Shown here one piece after another: positions 1-14,282 of a stretch of 64,000 nt of DNA (within the stretch, counting starts at the first letter, position 1; every line of letters starts with the position of its first letter). The stretch spans positions 2,790,001 to 2,854,000 of the forward strand of contig NZ_CP088018.1 of the NCBI RefSeq assembly GCF_021049265.1. Reading direction: 5' to 3'. The notes under the pieces are model-generated. The model did no database searches. It saw only the letters and a list, made by a program, of their open reading frames with translations, and was not told the DNA's origin. Position numbers and translations under genes: made by a program. This stretch comes from Ruania suaedae (GTDB lineage: Bacteria; Actinomycetota; Actinomycetes; Actinomycetales; Beutenbergiaceae).

Positions 1-44
1 GCCTCGGCGGCGCGGACGGCGTCGGCTCCGTAGCCGCAGATCAT
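1..44 (-). CDS. NAD(P)HX epimerase/dehydratase, N-terminal fragment (runs off the left edge)
   Basis: Only the first 14 codons lie in the window, reading [14 protein letters not shown]. That resembles the N-terminus of the bifunctional NAD(P)H-hydrate repair enzyme (NnrE/NnrD, YjeF family), which usually follows acpS in actinobacteria. Its ATG overlaps the acpS stop codon in an ATGA arrangement, so the two are probably translationally coupled. The assignment rests on this short match plus synteny. The catalytic parts are outside the window. Confidence 0.6.
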   Translation of the reverse strand, partial: MICGYGADAVRAAE

Positions 45-397
45 GGGTTCCCCTCCGCGATCGCGACCGCCGACGCGATCCCGGCGTCGTGCGAGATCGA
101 CAGATGCCACGAGGCCACGCCACGTGCCTGCGCGGCGGCGAACACGGTGCCGCGCAGGTCGACCACCGGTGCGCCTCCGGGTACCCGGTGCACGGTCGCA
201 TCCTGCCAGCTCATGCCCCCCGGGGCGCCGAGCGCCTTCGCAATGGCCTCCTTGGCCGCGAACCGTGCGGCGAGCGAGGCCGGAGGCAGCTCGCGCTCGT
301 CCGGGGTGAACAAGCGCTCGCGCAGCCCGGGTGCGCGCTCGAGGGTGGCGAGGAAGCGCTCCACGTCCACCACGTCGATCCCGACACCCACGATCAC
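41..397 (-). CDS. acpS: Holo-[acyl-carrier-protein] synthase AcpS (primary copy)
   Basis: AcpS moves the 4'-phosphopantetheine arm of CoA onto the serine of apo-ACP. The 118-residue product matches the usual AcpS length. It opens with the [12 protein letters not shown] motif, whose Asp binds Mg, carries [14 protein letters not shown] with the second Mg ligand Glu, and ends with the [15 protein letters not shown] stretch. I chose the GTG start at 397 because the protein begins VIVGVGID there and a GGAG-like ribosome site lies about 9 nt upstream; in-frame sequence further upstream runs into glmS and looks non-coding. It lies 19 nt after glmS and overlaps the NAD(P)HX repair gene by 4 nt. This is the housekeeping copy; a second AcpS homolog lies at 33547-33990. 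Confidence 0.95.
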   Translation of the reverse strand: MIVGVGIDVVDVERFLATLERAPGLRERLFTPDERELPPASLAARFAAKEAIAKALGAPGGMSWQDATVHRVPGGAPVVDLRGTVFAAAQARGVASWHLSISHDAGIASAVAIAEGNP

Positions 398-416
398 GCG
401 ATCACGTCTCCATCCG

Positions 417-2276
417 CTACTCGACCGTGACCGACTTGGCGAGGTTGCGCGGCTGGTCCACGTCCAGGCCCTTCGCAGTCGCGAGGGCGGCGGCAAAGAT
501 CTGCAGCGGGACCACGGTCACCAGCGGCGCGAGCAGCGTCGGGGTCTGCGGCACGCGGAAGACGACGTCGGCGAACGGCTCGACGGCGTCGTCCCCCTCC
601 TCGGCGATCACCAGGGTGCGGGCACCGCGGGCCCGGATCTCCTGGATGTTGGAGATGACCTTGGCGTGCAGCGCATCCCGCCCGCGTGGGGAGGGCGCGA
701 TGACGAAGACAGGCTGCCCCTCCTCGACGAGCGCGATCGGGCCGTGCTTGAGCTCGCCGGCCGCGAACCCCTCGGCGTGGATATAGGCGAGCTCCTTGAG
801 CTTGAGTGCACCTTCGAGCGCGACCGGGAAGCCGACGTGGCGTCCGAGGAACAGCACGGTGGGTTCGTCGGCGAGCTCACGGGCGACCCGCGTGACGTGG
901 TCCTCGGTGTCGACCACCTGCTGGATGCGCTCAGGCATCAGCCGCAGCTGCTCGAGGTCCTCGGCGATCTCGTCGGGGAACTTGTTGCCTCGCAGCTGCG
1001 CGAGATAGAGGCCGAGCAGGTAGCAGGAGGTGATCTGGGCGAGGAACGCCTTCGTCGACGCGACGGCGACCTCGGGACCGGCGTGGGTGTAGAGGACCGC
1101 GTCGGACTCGCGCGCGATGGTCGAGCCGTGGGTGTTGACGATGGCGAGCACCTTGGCACCCTGCTCGCGGGCGTGACGCACGGCCATGATCGTGTCCATC
1201 GTCTCCCCCGACTGGGAGACCGCCACGACGAGCGTCTTCTCGCTGACCACGGGGTCGCGGTATCTGAACTCGTGCGCCAGCTCGACCTCCACCGGGATGC
1301 GGCACCAGTGCTCGATCGCGTACTTGGCCACGTGCCCGGCGTAGGCGGCCGTGCCGCAGGCGACCACGACGATCTTGTCCACCGAGCGCATCACGGTCTC
1401 GGAGATGCGCATCTCGTCCAGGATCAGCTCGCCGGTCTCGCCGATACGGCCGAGGAGGGTGTCGGCCACGGCCTGGGGCTGGTCGTGGATCTCCTTGTTC
1501 ATGAAGGTCGCGAACCCGCCCTTGACGGCCGCGTCGGCCGACCAGTCGACGGTGAAGCGGCGCGGCTGGACGACCGTGCCGTCGGCCGCGGTGACGACCA
1601 CGTTTTCGGCGGTGATCGTGACGATCTCGTCCTGGCCCATCTCCATGGCCTCGCGAGTGGAGGCGATGAAGGCGGACACGTCACTGCCCAGGAAGTTCTC
1701 CCCCTCGCCCAGGCCGATCACCAGCGGCGAGTTACGCCGTGCACCGACGACGGTGCCCGGCTGGTCGGCGTGCACGGCGAGCAGGGTGAACGCACCCTCG
1801 AGCCGTTCGACGACCTGGCGCATGGCGGCGGTCAGGTCGGCCGTCTGCGCGTAGGCCCGGCCGAGCAGGTGGGCGACGACCTCGGTGTCGGTCTCGGAGA
1901 GGAAGGTCACGCCGTCGCCCGCCAGCTCGCTCTTGAGGGAGTGGAAGTTCTCGATGATCCCGTTGTGGATGACGGCGAGGCGCCCGTCGGCGCCGAGGTG
2001 GGGGTGGGCGTTGACGTCGGTGGGGGCGCCGTGGGTGGCCCAGCGGGTGTGGCCGATCGCGGCGGTGCCCTCCGGCAGCGGATGCGCCTCGAGCTCACCG
2101 ACGAGGTTGGTCAGCTTCCCGGCCTTCTTGGCCGAGGCGAGACCGGCCGGGGCGGCGATCGCGATGCCGGCCGAGTCGTACCCCCGGTACTCGAGCCTGC
2201 CCAGGCCCTCCATGACGACGTCGAGCGGGCGGCTGCTCGCAGCCGCGGGCCCGACGTATCCGACGATTCCGCACAT
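417..2276 (-). CDS. glmS: Glutamine--fructose-6-phosphate aminotransferase (isomerizing)
   Basis: GlmS makes glucosamine-6-phosphate from fructose-6-phosphate and glutamine, the first committed step to UDP-GlcNAc. The 619-residue protein starts MCGIVGYVG, so Cys2 becomes the N-terminal nucleophile of the class II glutaminase domain (about residues 1-230). Two SIS sugar-isomerase domains follow; the SQSGETMDT phosphate loop and the C-terminal [13 protein letters not shown] tail are typical. Upstream in-frame sequence exists but Cys2 must follow the initiator Met, which fixes the start at 2276. GlmM, the next enzyme of the pathway, is also in the window (11638-12984). No glmS ribozyme is visible in the 56 nt before the gene, which are shared with the divergent coaA. 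Confidence 0.97.
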   Translation of the reverse strand: MCGIVGYVGPAAASSRPLDVVMEGLGRLEYRGYDSAGIAIAAPAGLASAKKAGKLTNLVGELEAHPLPEGTAAIGHTRWATHGAPTDVNAHPHLGADGRLAVIHNGIIENFHSLKSELAGDGVTFLSETDTEVVAHLLGRAYAQTADLTAAMRQVVERLEGAFTLLAVHADQPGTVVGARRNSPLVIGLGEGENFLGSDVSAFIASTREAMEMGQDEIVTITAENVVVTAADGTVVQPRRFTVDWSADAAVKGGFATFMNKEIHDQPQAVADTLLGRIGETGELILDEMRISETVMRSVDKIVVVACGTAAYAGHVAKYAIEHWCRIPVEVELAHEFRYRDPVVSEKTLVVAVSQSGETMDTIMAVRHAREQGAKVLAIVNTHGSTIARESDAVLYTHAGPEVAVASTKAFLAQITSCYLLGLYLAQLRGNKFPDEIAEDLEQLRLMPERIQQVVDTEDHVTRVARELADEPTVLFLGRHVGFPVALEGALKLKELAYIHAEGFAAGELKHGPIALVEEGQPVFVIAPSPRGRDALHAKVISNIQEIRARGARTLVIAEEGDDAVEPFADVVFRVPQTPTLLAPLVTVVPLQIFAAALATAKGLDVDQPRNLAKSVTVE

Positions 2277-2332
2277 GGGCCCAGCGTAACGGCGAGTACA
2301 CGGCAGGACGGCAGGAGTGGAAGAGTAGGAAC

Positions 2333-3298
2333 GTGACTGCATCCGACCTCGCTCGGACCGGCGCACCGGTGAGCCCCTACGTGGAGTTCGACCGCAGCGC
2401 CTGGAGCCGGCTGTCCTCGTCCACACCGCTACCGCTGACCGCTGACGACGTCGAACACCTCCGTGGCCTGGGCGACCCGATCGACCTGGCCGAGGTGGAC
2501 ACCGCCTACCGCCCGCTCTCCCGGCTGCTGACGCTTTACGTGGCGGCCTCGCAACGGCTGCGGGCGACGACGTCGACATTCCTGGGTGAGCGCACCAGCC
2601 GCACCCCGTTCGTGATCGGGATCGCCGGCTCGGTCGCCGTCGGGAAATCCACGGCGGCACGCGTACTGCAGGAGCTGCTGCGCCGCTGGCCGGAGACGCC
2701 GAGAGTGGAGCTGGTGACCACCGACGGCTTCCTCTACCCCAACGCCGAGCTCGAACGCCGGGGCCTGATGCAGCGCAAGGGTTTCCCGGAGTCCTACGAC
2801 CGCCGGGCGCTCATCGACTTCCTCATCCAGGTCAAGGCAGGGGCCGATCGGGTCAGCGCCCCGGTCTACTCCCACCTCACCTACGACATCGTCCCCGGCG
2901 GATCGGTGGAGGTCCGCGCGCCGGAGGTCCTCATCGTCGAGGGACTGAACGTCCTGGCTCCGGCACGGGTGACGGCCCAGGGCGAGACCTCGCTCGCGGT
3001 CAGCGACTTCTTCGACTTCTCGATCTACATCGACGCCGCGACCGCGGACATCCGCCGATGGTACGTCGAGCGGTTCCTGGATCTGCGCCGGACGGCCTTC
3101 GCGGACGAACGGTCCTACTTCCATCGGTACGCCGACCTCGACGACGCCCAGGCCCGCGAGCGTGCCGCCCAGATCTGGCGGTCGATCAACGAACCGAACC
3201 TGCTCGAGAACGTGCTGCCCACGCGGGGTCGGGCGACGCTGGTGCTGACCAAGGATGGCGACCACCGGTTGAGCCGGTTCGGCCTACGGAAGATCTGA
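2333..3298 (+). CDS. coaA: Type I pantothenate kinase
   Basis: CoaA phosphorylates pantothenate in the first and rate-limiting step of CoA synthesis. The 321-residue length is normal for the bacterial type I enzyme. The P-loop [12 protein letters not shown] sits near residues 96-107, followed by the TTDGFLYPN segment and the [11 protein letters not shown] motif of the PRK/PanK fold. The start is GTG at 2333, just after a GGAAGAGTAGGAAC stretch that could hold a weak ribosome site. It is divergent from glmS and only 3 nt upstream of the carboxylesterase, so those two are probably one transcript. CoA is the donor used by the neighbouring AcpS. Confidence 0.96.
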   Translation: MTASDLARTGAPVSPYVEFDRSAWSRLSSSTPLPLTADDVEHLRGLGDPIDLAEVDTAYRPLSRLLTLYVAASQRLRATTSTFLGERTSRTPFVIGIAGSVAVGKSTAARVLQELLRRWPETPRVELVTTDGFLYPNAELERRGLMQRKGFPESYDRRALIDFLIQVKAGADRVSAPVYSHLTYDIVPGGSVEVRAPEVLIVEGLNVLAPARVTAQGETSLAVSDFFDFSIYIDAATADIRRWYVERFLDLRRTAFADERSYFHRYADLDDAQARERAAQIWRSINEPNLLENVLPTRGRATLVLTKDGDHRLSRFGLRKI

Positions 3299-3301
3299 CC
3301 G

Positions 3302-4813
3302 GTGCCTCCCACCGGCGAGACCGTGCGGGTCGAGACCCGCAGCGGCACGGTGCGCGGACAGGCGCGCCCCGCGTCGCTCGCGTTCCGGGGCATCCCCTAT
3401 GCGGCGGCGCCCGTGGGCGCGCTCCGGTTCGCGGCGCCCGCGCCCCATCCCGGGTGGGACGGCGTGCGGGACGCTCGCACCAACGGGCCGACACCGTCCC
3501 TGGGCCCGGTGGGTGAGGGCTACTCGATCCCGGAGCCGGTGGTGGCCGGGGAGGAGATCCTCAACCTCAATGTCTTCACCCCGGGCACCGACGCCCGGTT
3601 GCCGGTGTACGTGTGGGTGCACGGCGGTAGCTACGTCGGCGGGTCGCCCGGTGGTCCCTGGTTCGACGGTGCCTCCTTCAACGCCTCGGGCGTGGTCGTG
3701 GTCGCGATCACCTACCGGCTCGGGTTCGAGGGCTACGGGGACATCCCCGGGGCGCCGTCGAACCGGGCACTGCGCGACATGATCGCGGCGCTGGAGTGGG
3801 TCCAGGAGAACATCGCGCGGTTCGGCGGCGACCCGCGGCAGGTGACGCTCGGCGGCCAGAGCGCCGGCGGTGGCGCGGTCCTGGCCCTGCTCGCCGCGCC
3901 GGCTGCTGCGGGTCTGTTCCGCGCCGCGGTCTGCCACTCGGGCCCGCTGCCCGACATCGACGTCGCCACGGCCGCGCGGGTCGGACGCGAGCTCGCGTCG
4001 GCCTGCGGGGTCGAGCACAGCGTCCACGGCTGGCGCGAGGTCCCACGGCCGGCCATCGTCGCGGCCGAACGCGCGACCGGCGCGGCTGATCTCGTCTCGG
4101 CGCTCACCAATCTGCACCGCATGCTGGCCGGGGTGGAGCCGGTCACGACCTTCGGGCCGGTCCTCGACGGCGATCTCCTCCCCACCAGCGGGGCGGAGCT
4201 GCTCGAGTGCGACCCGTCCGTTCCGCTGCTGCTCGGGACGACCAGCCATGAGTTCAACCTGGTGACCGCACCGATCGAGCGGTACCTGGCTCGCGGAGTC
4301 GGCGGCGCCGTGCTGATGGGCATGGGGCTGGCGCCGAGGCTCGCCCGTGCCTATCCACGTGCCTTCCCGCAGTGGAGCCCGGCCGAGCTCCTCGGCCAGG
4401 CCGTGACCGGCCGGGTCTTCCGCATCCCCGCGGTCCGGGTGGCGATGGCCCGGGAAGCGCAGGCCCGGGGCCGCACCTGGATGTGGGACTTCCGGTGGCG
4501 CTCGCCGGTCTCCGGGCGAGCCGTGCACTGCGTCGACCTGCCGTTCGCGTGGGGACGGCTGGAGGCCGAGCGGGTGAGGAGGATCGCCGGCCCACACCCG
4601 CCTGACGAGCTGGCCAGGGAGATGCACGCGGCGCTGGTGGCCTTCATCGCCGGCGCTCATGCCCCCTGGCCCGCGTTCGGTCTCGACGCACCGGTGGGCC
4701 AGGTCTGGGACTCCCCCTCCTGGACCGCACGGGACCCCTACCGGTTCGAACGCATCGCCGCCGAGGTGGTTGGCTACGCCGGACCCGCGACGGAGCGCAG
4801 TACGACGGCGTGA
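3302..4813 (+). CDS. Type-B carboxylesterase (alpha/beta hydrolase)
   Basis: A 503-residue carboxylesterase/lipase type B protein. It has the family's N-terminal FRGIPYAAAPVGALRF segment, the oxyanion-hole HGG near residue 107, and the nucleophile motif GGQSAGG with Ser187 (the family consensus is GESAG). A later THSHEF-like segment (TTSHEFNL) probably supplies the acid, and the His of VHCVDLPFAWG completes the triad. No signal peptide is seen, so it is likely cytoplasmic. The natural ester substrate cannot be told. The start GTG lies 3 nt after coaA stops, implying co-transcription, although no functional link is obvious. Confidence 0.88.
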   Translation: MPPTGETVRVETRSGTVRGQARPASLAFRGIPYAAAPVGALRFAAPAPHPGWDGVRDARTNGPTPSLGPVGEGYSIPEPVVAGEEILNLNVFTPGTDARLPVYVWVHGGSYVGGSPGGPWFDGASFNASGVVVVAITYRLGFEGYGDIPGAPSNRALRDMIAALEWVQENIARFGGDPRQVTLGGQSAGGGAVLALLAAPAAAGLFRAAVCHSGPLPDIDVATAARVGRELASACGVEHSVHGWREVPRPAIVAAERATGAADLVSALTNLHRMLAGVEPVTTFGPVLDGDLLPTSGAELLECDPSVPLLLGTTSHEFNLVTAPIERYLARGVGGAVLMGMGLAPRLARAYPRAFPQWSPAELLGQAVTGRVFRIPAVRVAMAREAQARGRTWMWDFRWRSPVSGRAVHCVDLPFAWGRLEAERVRRIAGPHPPDELAREMHAALVAFIAGAHAPWPAFGLDAPVGQVWDSPSWTARDPYRFERIAAEVVGYAGPATERSTTA

Positions 4814-4863
4814 GGGCGTCCTGTCGCCAATGGCGCACCAGCCGTTCCGGGCGCGCCTCCCTC

Positions 4864-5544
4864 TCAGGGCCGGGAGTGCAGCGCTCCGGTGTCCCCCGAC
4901 TCCTTCTTCTGCTCGTACTCCAGCACCTGGGCCACCGGGTCGACTCCCCGACGGCGCAGCACCAGCCGGACCACGCCGTCGACGGCGAATCCCAGCACCA
5001 CACCGAGCGCCACCCCGGCGACGACCCCGAGGATCGGGTTCGCGTGCAGCGCCGCCCCGGCACCGGCGCCCAGAGCGATCGAATAGCCCGCCCACATCAC
5101 GGCCGCCACACCCGCAATCGGCACGAAGCGGCGATAGGGGTAGCCCACCGCACCGGCCGTCATGTTGACTGCCACTCGTCCGATCGGCACATAGCGCGCC
5201 GCCAGGATGAAGACGGCGCCGCGCCGAGCGAGGGCATGCTCGGCCCAGGCCAGGGTCTTCGCACCGCGCCTGGTCCGGAAGATCCGGAACCGGTGGATCG
5301 GGAGTTTGGTCCCGATCAGGTAGGCGATGTTGTCCCCTACGAAGGCACCAGCGGCCGCGACCAGCCCGATCAGCCACAGGCTCGGCGCCTCGTGCGAGAT
5401 CGACAGACTCGTGAGCGCAATGACCACCGACTCGCTCGGGATGGGCGGGAAGAAGCCGTCCACGATGCAGCAGACCAGCAGGACGAGCAGGACCCACGGC
5501 GACGCCGCCATCTCCAGGACGGGACCTTCTACAGCTTCTAGCAC
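4864..5544 (-). CDS. DedA-family membrane protein
   Basis: A 226-residue polytopic membrane protein of the DedA/VTT family, a group now linked to undecaprenyl-phosphate or phospholipid flipping. Recognisable segments are PPIPSESVVIALTSL near the N-terminus, FVGDNIAYLIG, and the ARYVPIGRVAVNMTAGAVG stretch with the family's arginines. Hydrophobic helices alternate with these, and the tail is charged. It lies downstream of the rrn operon terminator on the same strand and converges with the carboxylesterase. A 7-bp inverted repeat (TCCGACC/GGTCGGA, 5649-5664) about 105 nt upstream of the start could be an operator, but that is a guess. Confidence 0.88.
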   Translation of the reverse strand: MLEAVEGPVLEMAASPWVLLVLLVCCIVDGFFPPIPSESVVIALTSLSISHEAPSLWLIGLVAAAGAFVGDNIAYLIGTKLPIHRFRIFRTRRGAKTLAWAEHALARRGAVFILAARYVPIGRVAVNMTAGAVGYPYRRFVPIAGVAAVMWAGYSIALGAGAGAALHANPILGVVAGVALGVVLGFAVDGVVRLVLRRRGVDPVAQVLEYEQKKESGDTGALHSRP

Positions 5545-5709
5545 CGGTGCTCCTCGGGTGTGTATGCGCTCCGACCACCGTACGCAACGCTCGGGCCGCA
5601 GGCATCAGGGTCTCCCCCGAATCATCCCTGACGATGTCCCTGACGACGTCCGACCGTGGTCGGATGTGTGCGGCCGCAGCGGCCGGACATCAGAGCACCG
5701 CCACCACGC

Positions 5710-5744
5710 AACAAGGGCCACCCCGTGGTGGGGTGGCCCTTGTT
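5710..5744 (-). terminator. rrn operon terminator
   Basis: A perfect 15-bp inverted repeat (AACAAGGGCCACCCC / GGGGTGGCCCTTGTT) with a 5-nt loop starts 9 nt downstream of the 5S 3' end. There is no long T tract after it, but a strong hairpin in this position is the usual end of an actinobacterial rrn transcript. Confidence 0.85.
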
Positions 5745-5752
5745 GGAATGGG

Positions 5753-5873
5753 TGTCCGGCGGTGTCCTACTCTCCCACGACCTCGCGGTCGCAGTACCAT
5801 CGGCGCTGAGGGGCTTAGCTTCCGGGTTCGGAATGGGACCGGGCGTTTCCCGCCTCGCTATAGCCGCCGTAAC
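5753..5873 (-). rRNA. rrf: 5S ribosomal RNA
   Basis: On the minus strand the sequence runs from GTTACGGCGGCTATAGCG to the GTAGGACACCGCCGGAC end. It includes the conserved CCCGGTCCCATTCCGAACCC-type loop and the GGTACTGCGACC region. The length of about 121 nt fits 5S. The ends pair with each other, as expected for helix I. Boundaries are by eye, within a few bases. Confidence 0.95.
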
Positions 5874-5984
5874 TCTATGGAGATGACATGGCACCGCCCG
5901 ACTCACCCCGCCGAATGGGGGGTGGTGGGGGTGGCGGTCTCTCGGGAACCGCACAGTGGACGCATACACGCAGTGATTATGTAT
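5874..5984 (-). other. 23S-5S internal transcribed spacer
   Basis: About 110 nt between 23S and 5S on the minus strand. It contains a C-rich stretch and no tRNA-like T-loop (no GGTTCGA-type motif). I see no other gene here. Confidence 0.6.
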
Positions 5985-10961
<4,977 letters not shown>

Positions 10962-11333
10962 AAAGATTCCATCAACACCCCGACCACGAAGGCCAGAGCA
11001 TCAACAAACCATACGAAACAAAAATCCCGGCAGATGCACACCCCAACGAGGCAGGGCACACATCAACCAATAAAAAACTGGCATCAATCACTATCAAACA
11101 CACTGTTGAGTTCTCAAACAACGAACGCGCACCGCCACGATCCCCACGGGGACCCTGATCGGGACTTGTCGCCGACCCCGGCTCTTCAGCAGTGGGAACG
11201 ACCGGAGGTCCATCCTACCGCATCCGGACCGTCCTACGCACATGGCGGAGGGCCGTCTTTCCGAGGGCTGCTCCGGCGGGATCGGCCACCTTGTCGGTGT
11301 CCGTTCCTCCCTGCTCCGGGGCAACGAGTAGAT
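10962..11333 (-). promoter_or_regulatory. rrn leader with boxA antitermination region
   Basis: The transcribed leader of the rrn operon. At 11099-11128 the minus strand reads GTTGTTTGAGAACTCAACAG followed by TGTG, the boxA-type segment found before 16S in many Actinobacteria; the same theme recurs before 23S. A second TAGGAT-like -10 lies at 11212-11217 and could mark another promoter, but no good -35 goes with it. No protein gene is seen here. Confidence 0.7.
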
Positions 11334-11362
11334 ACATTACGCACGCCGCGGGGCCCGGTCAA
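11334..11362 (-). promoter_or_regulatory. rrn promoter (TTGACC-17-TAATGT)
   Basis: On the minus strand, TTGACC (11357-11362) is followed by exactly 17 nt and TAATGT (11334-11339). This is a near-consensus housekeeping sigma-factor promoter in an otherwise very GC-rich stretch. It points into the rrn operon and lies downstream of the glmM terminator. Confidence 0.8.
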
Positions 11363-11579
11363 ATCCCGGCCGAGGCGGGGCCGGGGCCGGCTCGGCCGGC
11401 CCCGGCAGCGCCCTGCCACGAGCGACAATCGTTGCGCTGGTGCCGATTCGGACGGGTCCGAGGTCGCCGGCGCCGGGCCGCGAAGGCGGTATCGGGGCGC
11501 TCCGAGCGATGAGATCGAGGCGGGATGTGCTTCAGCACACACGGGCAGCTCGTCCCGGCACGCGTTGCTCGCCAGACGA

Positions 11580-11618
11580 CGATGCCCGGGACGTCACGGG
11601 TGGACGTCTCGGGCATCG
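11580..11618 (-). terminator. glmM terminator
   Basis: A 16-bp stem with one mismatch (CGATGCCCGGGACGTC / GACGTCTCGGGCATCG) and a 7-nt loop lies about 20 nt past the glmM stop codon. It separates glmM from the rrn promoter. Confidence 0.75.
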
Positions 11619-11637
11619 GGCGCAGGGCGAGAGCGGG

Positions 11638-12984
11638 TCAGTCGAGTCCGAGCCGGTCACGGACCACGTCACTCAACATCCCGGCCTCCTGCTCGGCCTG
11701 CTCGAGGGTCGCCGCTTCGACCATGACCCGCACCAGCGGCTCGGTGCCCGAGGACCGCAGCAGGACCCGCCCGTGCTCGCCCAGTCGTTCTTCCGCAGCC
11801 TCAACGGCCTGATTGACCACCAGGTCCTCGCGCACCCTCGCCTTGTCCACCCCGGGAACGTTCTGGAGGACCTGCGGCAAACGGGTCATCACCCCGGCCA
11901 GGTCCGCCAGCGGCCGACCGGTCTGGGCCACCCGCGCAGCCAGATGGAGGGAGGACAGGACGCCGTCGCCGGTCGTGGCGTGCTCGGCCAGGATGATGTG
12001 GCCCGACTGCTCCCCCCCGAGCCCGTATCCGCCGGCATGCATCCGTTCGAGGACGTACCGGTCCCCGACAGCGGTCTGCTCGACCGCGATGCCCGCCTCA
12101 CGCATGGCAAGGAGCAGACCGAGATTGCTCATGACGGTCACCACGAGCGTGCTCGAGGGGAGAGTGCCGGCCTCGTTCATGGCGACGGCGAGGATGCCCA
12201 TGATCTGATCACCGTCGACGATCGCCCCGGTGTGGTCGACAGCCAGGCACCGGTCGGCGTCACCGTCGAAGGCCACCCCGAAGTCCGCCTCGGAGGCGAC
12301 CGTGACCGCCTGCAGCTGCTCGGGGTGCGTCGATCCGCACTTCTCGTTGATGTTGCGACCATCGGGCGAGGCGTTGATGACCACCACATCGGCGCCCGCC
12401 GCGCGTAATGCTTCCGGGCCCACCACGCTGGCGGCTCCGTTCGCGCAGTCCACGGCGATCCGCAGCCCGGTGAGGTCGGCGTCGATGCTGCCCAGCAGGT
12501 GTTCGATATAGGTCTCACGGGCCGACCCGTGATCGGTGGTGACGCGGCCGACGTCGGCCCCGGTGGGCAGGTCCCACTCCTCGTGCAGGCGGGCCTGGAT
12601 CTCATCCTCGACCTCATCGGGGAGCTTACGCCCCCCACGCGCGAAGAACTTGATCCCGTTGTCGGGCATCGCGTTGTGCGAGGCCGAGATCATGACGGCG
12701 AGATCGACCTGATCGGCGTGGGTCAGATGAGCCACCGCCGGAGTCGGCAGGACGCCGAGATCCTCGACGTCGACCCCGGCGCTCGCCAGCCCGGCGATGA
12801 CCGCGGAGGAGAGGAACTGCCCGGAGATGCGCGGGTCCCTCCCCACGATCGCCCGGGGGCGATGGCCCTGGCGGCGCTCGGTGACCACATGGGCTGCCGT
12901 GGCCCCCAGCTGCAGCGCCAGTAGCGCCGTCACCTCGCGGTTGGCGAGTCCTCGGACCCCATCGGTCCCGAACAGTCGAGCCAC
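11638..12984 (-). CDS. glmM: Phosphoglucosamine mutase
   Basis: GlmM converts glucosamine-6-phosphate to glucosamine-1-phosphate on the way to UDP-GlcNAc. The 448-residue product has normal length. It starts [12 protein letters not shown], and the phosphoserine loop [16 protein letters not shown] (Ser near residue 104) and metal-binding DGDADRC are clear. I chose the GTG start at 12984 because AAAGGA lies 7 nt upstream and homologs begin here; 29 extra in-frame codons upstream look non-coding. It follows rpsI after a hairpin, so it may be partly uncoupled from the ribosomal genes. Confidence 0.97.
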   Translation of the reverse strand: MARLFGTDGVRGLANREVTALLALQLGATAAHVVTERRQGHRPRAIVGRDPRISGQFLSSAVIAGLASAGVDVEDLGVLPTPAVAHLTHADQVDLAVMISASHNAMPDNGIKFFARGGRKLPDEVEDEIQARLHEEWDLPTGADVGRVTTDHGSARETYIEHLLGSIDADLTGLRIAVDCANGAASVVGPEALRAAGADVVVINASPDGRNINEKCGSTHPEQLQAVTVASEADFGVAFDGDADRCLAVDHTGAIVDGDQIMGILAVAMNEAGTLPSSTLVVTVMSNLGLLLAMREAGIAVEQTAVGDRYVLERMHAGGYGLGGEQSGHIILAEHATTGDGVLSSLHLAARVAQTGRPLADLAGVMTRLPQVLQNVPGVDKARVREDLVVNQAVEAAEERLGEHGRVLLRSSGTEPLVRVMVEAATLEQAEQEAGMLSDVVRDRLGLD

Positions 12985-13038
12985 GCGCTCGTCCTTTCCC
13001 TGCGTCGCCCCGGCCGGAGCCGGGCTGGATACACGGAA

Positions 13039-13069
13039 GGCCCCGGACGACGTCGAGTCGTCCGAGGCC
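13039..13069 (-). terminator. Hairpin between rpsI and glmM
   Basis: A 13-bp stem with one mismatch (GGCCCCGGACGAC / GTCGTCCGAGGCC, loop GTCGA) lies just after rpsI and before glmM. It can end the rplM-rpsI transcript or reduce read-through into glmM. Confidence 0.6.
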
Positions 13070-13084
13070 ACTACCGCGAGCGCG

Positions 13085-13576
13085 TCAGCGCTTGGAGTAC
13101 TGCGGAGCCTTACGAGCCTTCTTGAGACCGGCCTTCTTGCGCTCGGTCACGCGTGCGTCGCGGGTGAGGAAGCCGGCGCGCTTGAGGGAAGCGCGGTTGG
13201 AGTCCTCGTCGATCCCGTTCAGCGCCCGGGCGATCGCCAGGCGCAGCGCGCCGGCCTGGCCGGAGGGGCCACCGCCGTCGATACGCGCCACGACGTCGAA
13301 GCGCCCCTCGAGGTCGAGCAGCGTGAACGGGGAGTTCACGAGCTGCTGGTGCAACTTGTTCGGGAAGTAGTCCTCGAGCGTGCGCCCGTTGACCTTCCAG
13401 GTTCCGGTGCCCGGCACGAGGCGGACACGGGCGACGGCTTCCTTGCGGCGGCCGAGTGCCTGGCCGGGTGCGGTCAGCGAGCTGCCACCACCGGTGGTCG
13501 GGGCGGTGCTCTCAGAGGTGTACGAGCTCGGGGCGTCGCCCTCGAACTCCTGGGTCTCGGCGGTCGTCTGGGACAC
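13085..13576 (-). CDS. rpsI: 30S ribosomal protein S9
   Basis: The 163-residue protein has an acidic, low-complexity N-terminal extension (about residues 1-40), common in actinobacterial S9. The conserved body starts at [13 protein letters not shown] and ends with the invariant KAPQYSKR tail, which reaches the P-site tRNA. It lies 40 nt after rplM in the usual rplM-rpsI pair. The start ATG has a GGAG-like site upstream. Confidence 0.97.
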   Translation of the reverse strand: MSQTTAETQEFEGDAPSSYTSESTAPTTGGGSSLTAPGQALGRRKEAVARVRLVPGTGTWKVNGRTLEDYFPNKLHQQLVNSPFTLLDLEGRFDVVARIDGGGPSGQAGALRLAIARALNGIDEDSNRASLKRAGFLTRDARVTERKKAGLKKARKAPQYSKR

Positions 13577-13616
13577 GGTTCTCCTCGTTCAGTGCGTCAG
13601 TGGCGCGGACGTCGCG

Positions 13617-14075
13617 TTACTGCGCGACCTGGGTGATCTCGAAGGTCTTCGGCTGCTGCGCACCGTGCGGGTGCTCGGCCCCGCGGTAGACCTTGAGCTT
13701 GCGCAGCTGGGCACGGCCCAGGCGCGTCTTGGGGATCATGCCCCGGATCGCCTTCTCCACAGCCCGCTCGGGGTTCTTCTCGAGGAGCTCGGCGTAGTTG
13801 GTCGCCTTGAGCCCGCCCGGGTAGCCCGAGTGGCGGTAGGCGATCTTCTTGTCCCGCTTCGCACCCGTGAGCGCGATCTTGTCGGCGTTCACGACGACGA
13901 CGAAGTCACCGCCGTCCACGTGCGGCGCGAAGGTGGGCTTGTGCTTGCCGCGCAGCAGTGCGGCAGCGTGGCTCGCCAGTCGCCCGAGCACCACGTCGGT
14001 AGCGTCGATGACGTACCAGGAGCGCTCGGTGTCGCCGGGCTTGGGGGTGTACGTACGCACGGTCGTAGCCTTCAT
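13617..14075 (-). CDS. rplM: 50S ribosomal protein L13
   Basis: The 152-residue L13 carries the [16 protein letters not shown] and [20 protein letters not shown] segments and the YRHSGYPGG motif of the family. It is followed by rpsI. A promoter-like sequence sits about 155 nt upstream (14232-14261), after truA, so the rplM-rpsI pair probably has its own promoter and a long 5' leader. Confidence 0.97.
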   Translation of the reverse strand: MKATTVRTYTPKPGDTERSWYVIDATDVVLGRLASHAAALLRGKHKPTFAPHVDGGDFVVVVNADKIALTGAKRDKKIAYRHSGYPGGLKATNYAELLEKNPERAVEKAIRGMIPKTRLGRAQLRKLKVYRGAEHPHGAQQPKTFEITQVAQ

Positions 14076-14231
14076 TTCTCTGCTGGTCTGCCGGGATCGC
14101 CCGCCGCGGCGCTACACGCTCGCGGACCAGGCGGTTCCCTCTGGTCACTTCTACGGTGGTGAGCGTCCTGAAGGTCCCGGAACGGTGAGTGGGAGCACCG
14201 ACCAGCGTGCATGGACGCACAACGACTCATC

Positions 14232-14261
14232 AGAGTACTGTGCCGCGGCCGAGCCGGTCAA
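14232..14261 (-). promoter_or_regulatory. Likely rplM-rpsI promoter (TTGACC-18-TACTCT)
   Basis: On the minus strand TTGACC (14256-14261) is followed by 18 nt and TACTCT (14232-14237). It lies in the 207-nt gap between truA and rplM, leaving a leader of about 150 nt before rplM. Such leaders often hold autoregulatory structures for ribosomal proteins, but I could not identify one. Confidence 0.5.
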
Positions 14262-14282
14262 AGCGGAGCCGAGGGATCTGCG

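Noticed and set aside
2277-2332. glmS ribozyme or riboswitch before glmS
   Set aside because: Only 56 nt separate glmS from the divergent coaA, which is too short for the ribozyme, and its conserved core is not visible.
147-2336. A 729-codon open frame on the plus strand opposite glmS
   Set aside because: It is antisense to glmS, lacks any recognisable domain, and has the Arg/Asp/Gly/Val-rich content of a high-GC shadow frame. GlmS on the minus strand explains the sequence fully.
3284-5605. A 773-codon minus-strand open frame spanning the carboxylesterase and DedA genes
   Set aside because: It runs antisense to the carboxylesterase and in another frame through DedA. Its product is low-complexity Arg/Gly/Ala/Pro with no domain.
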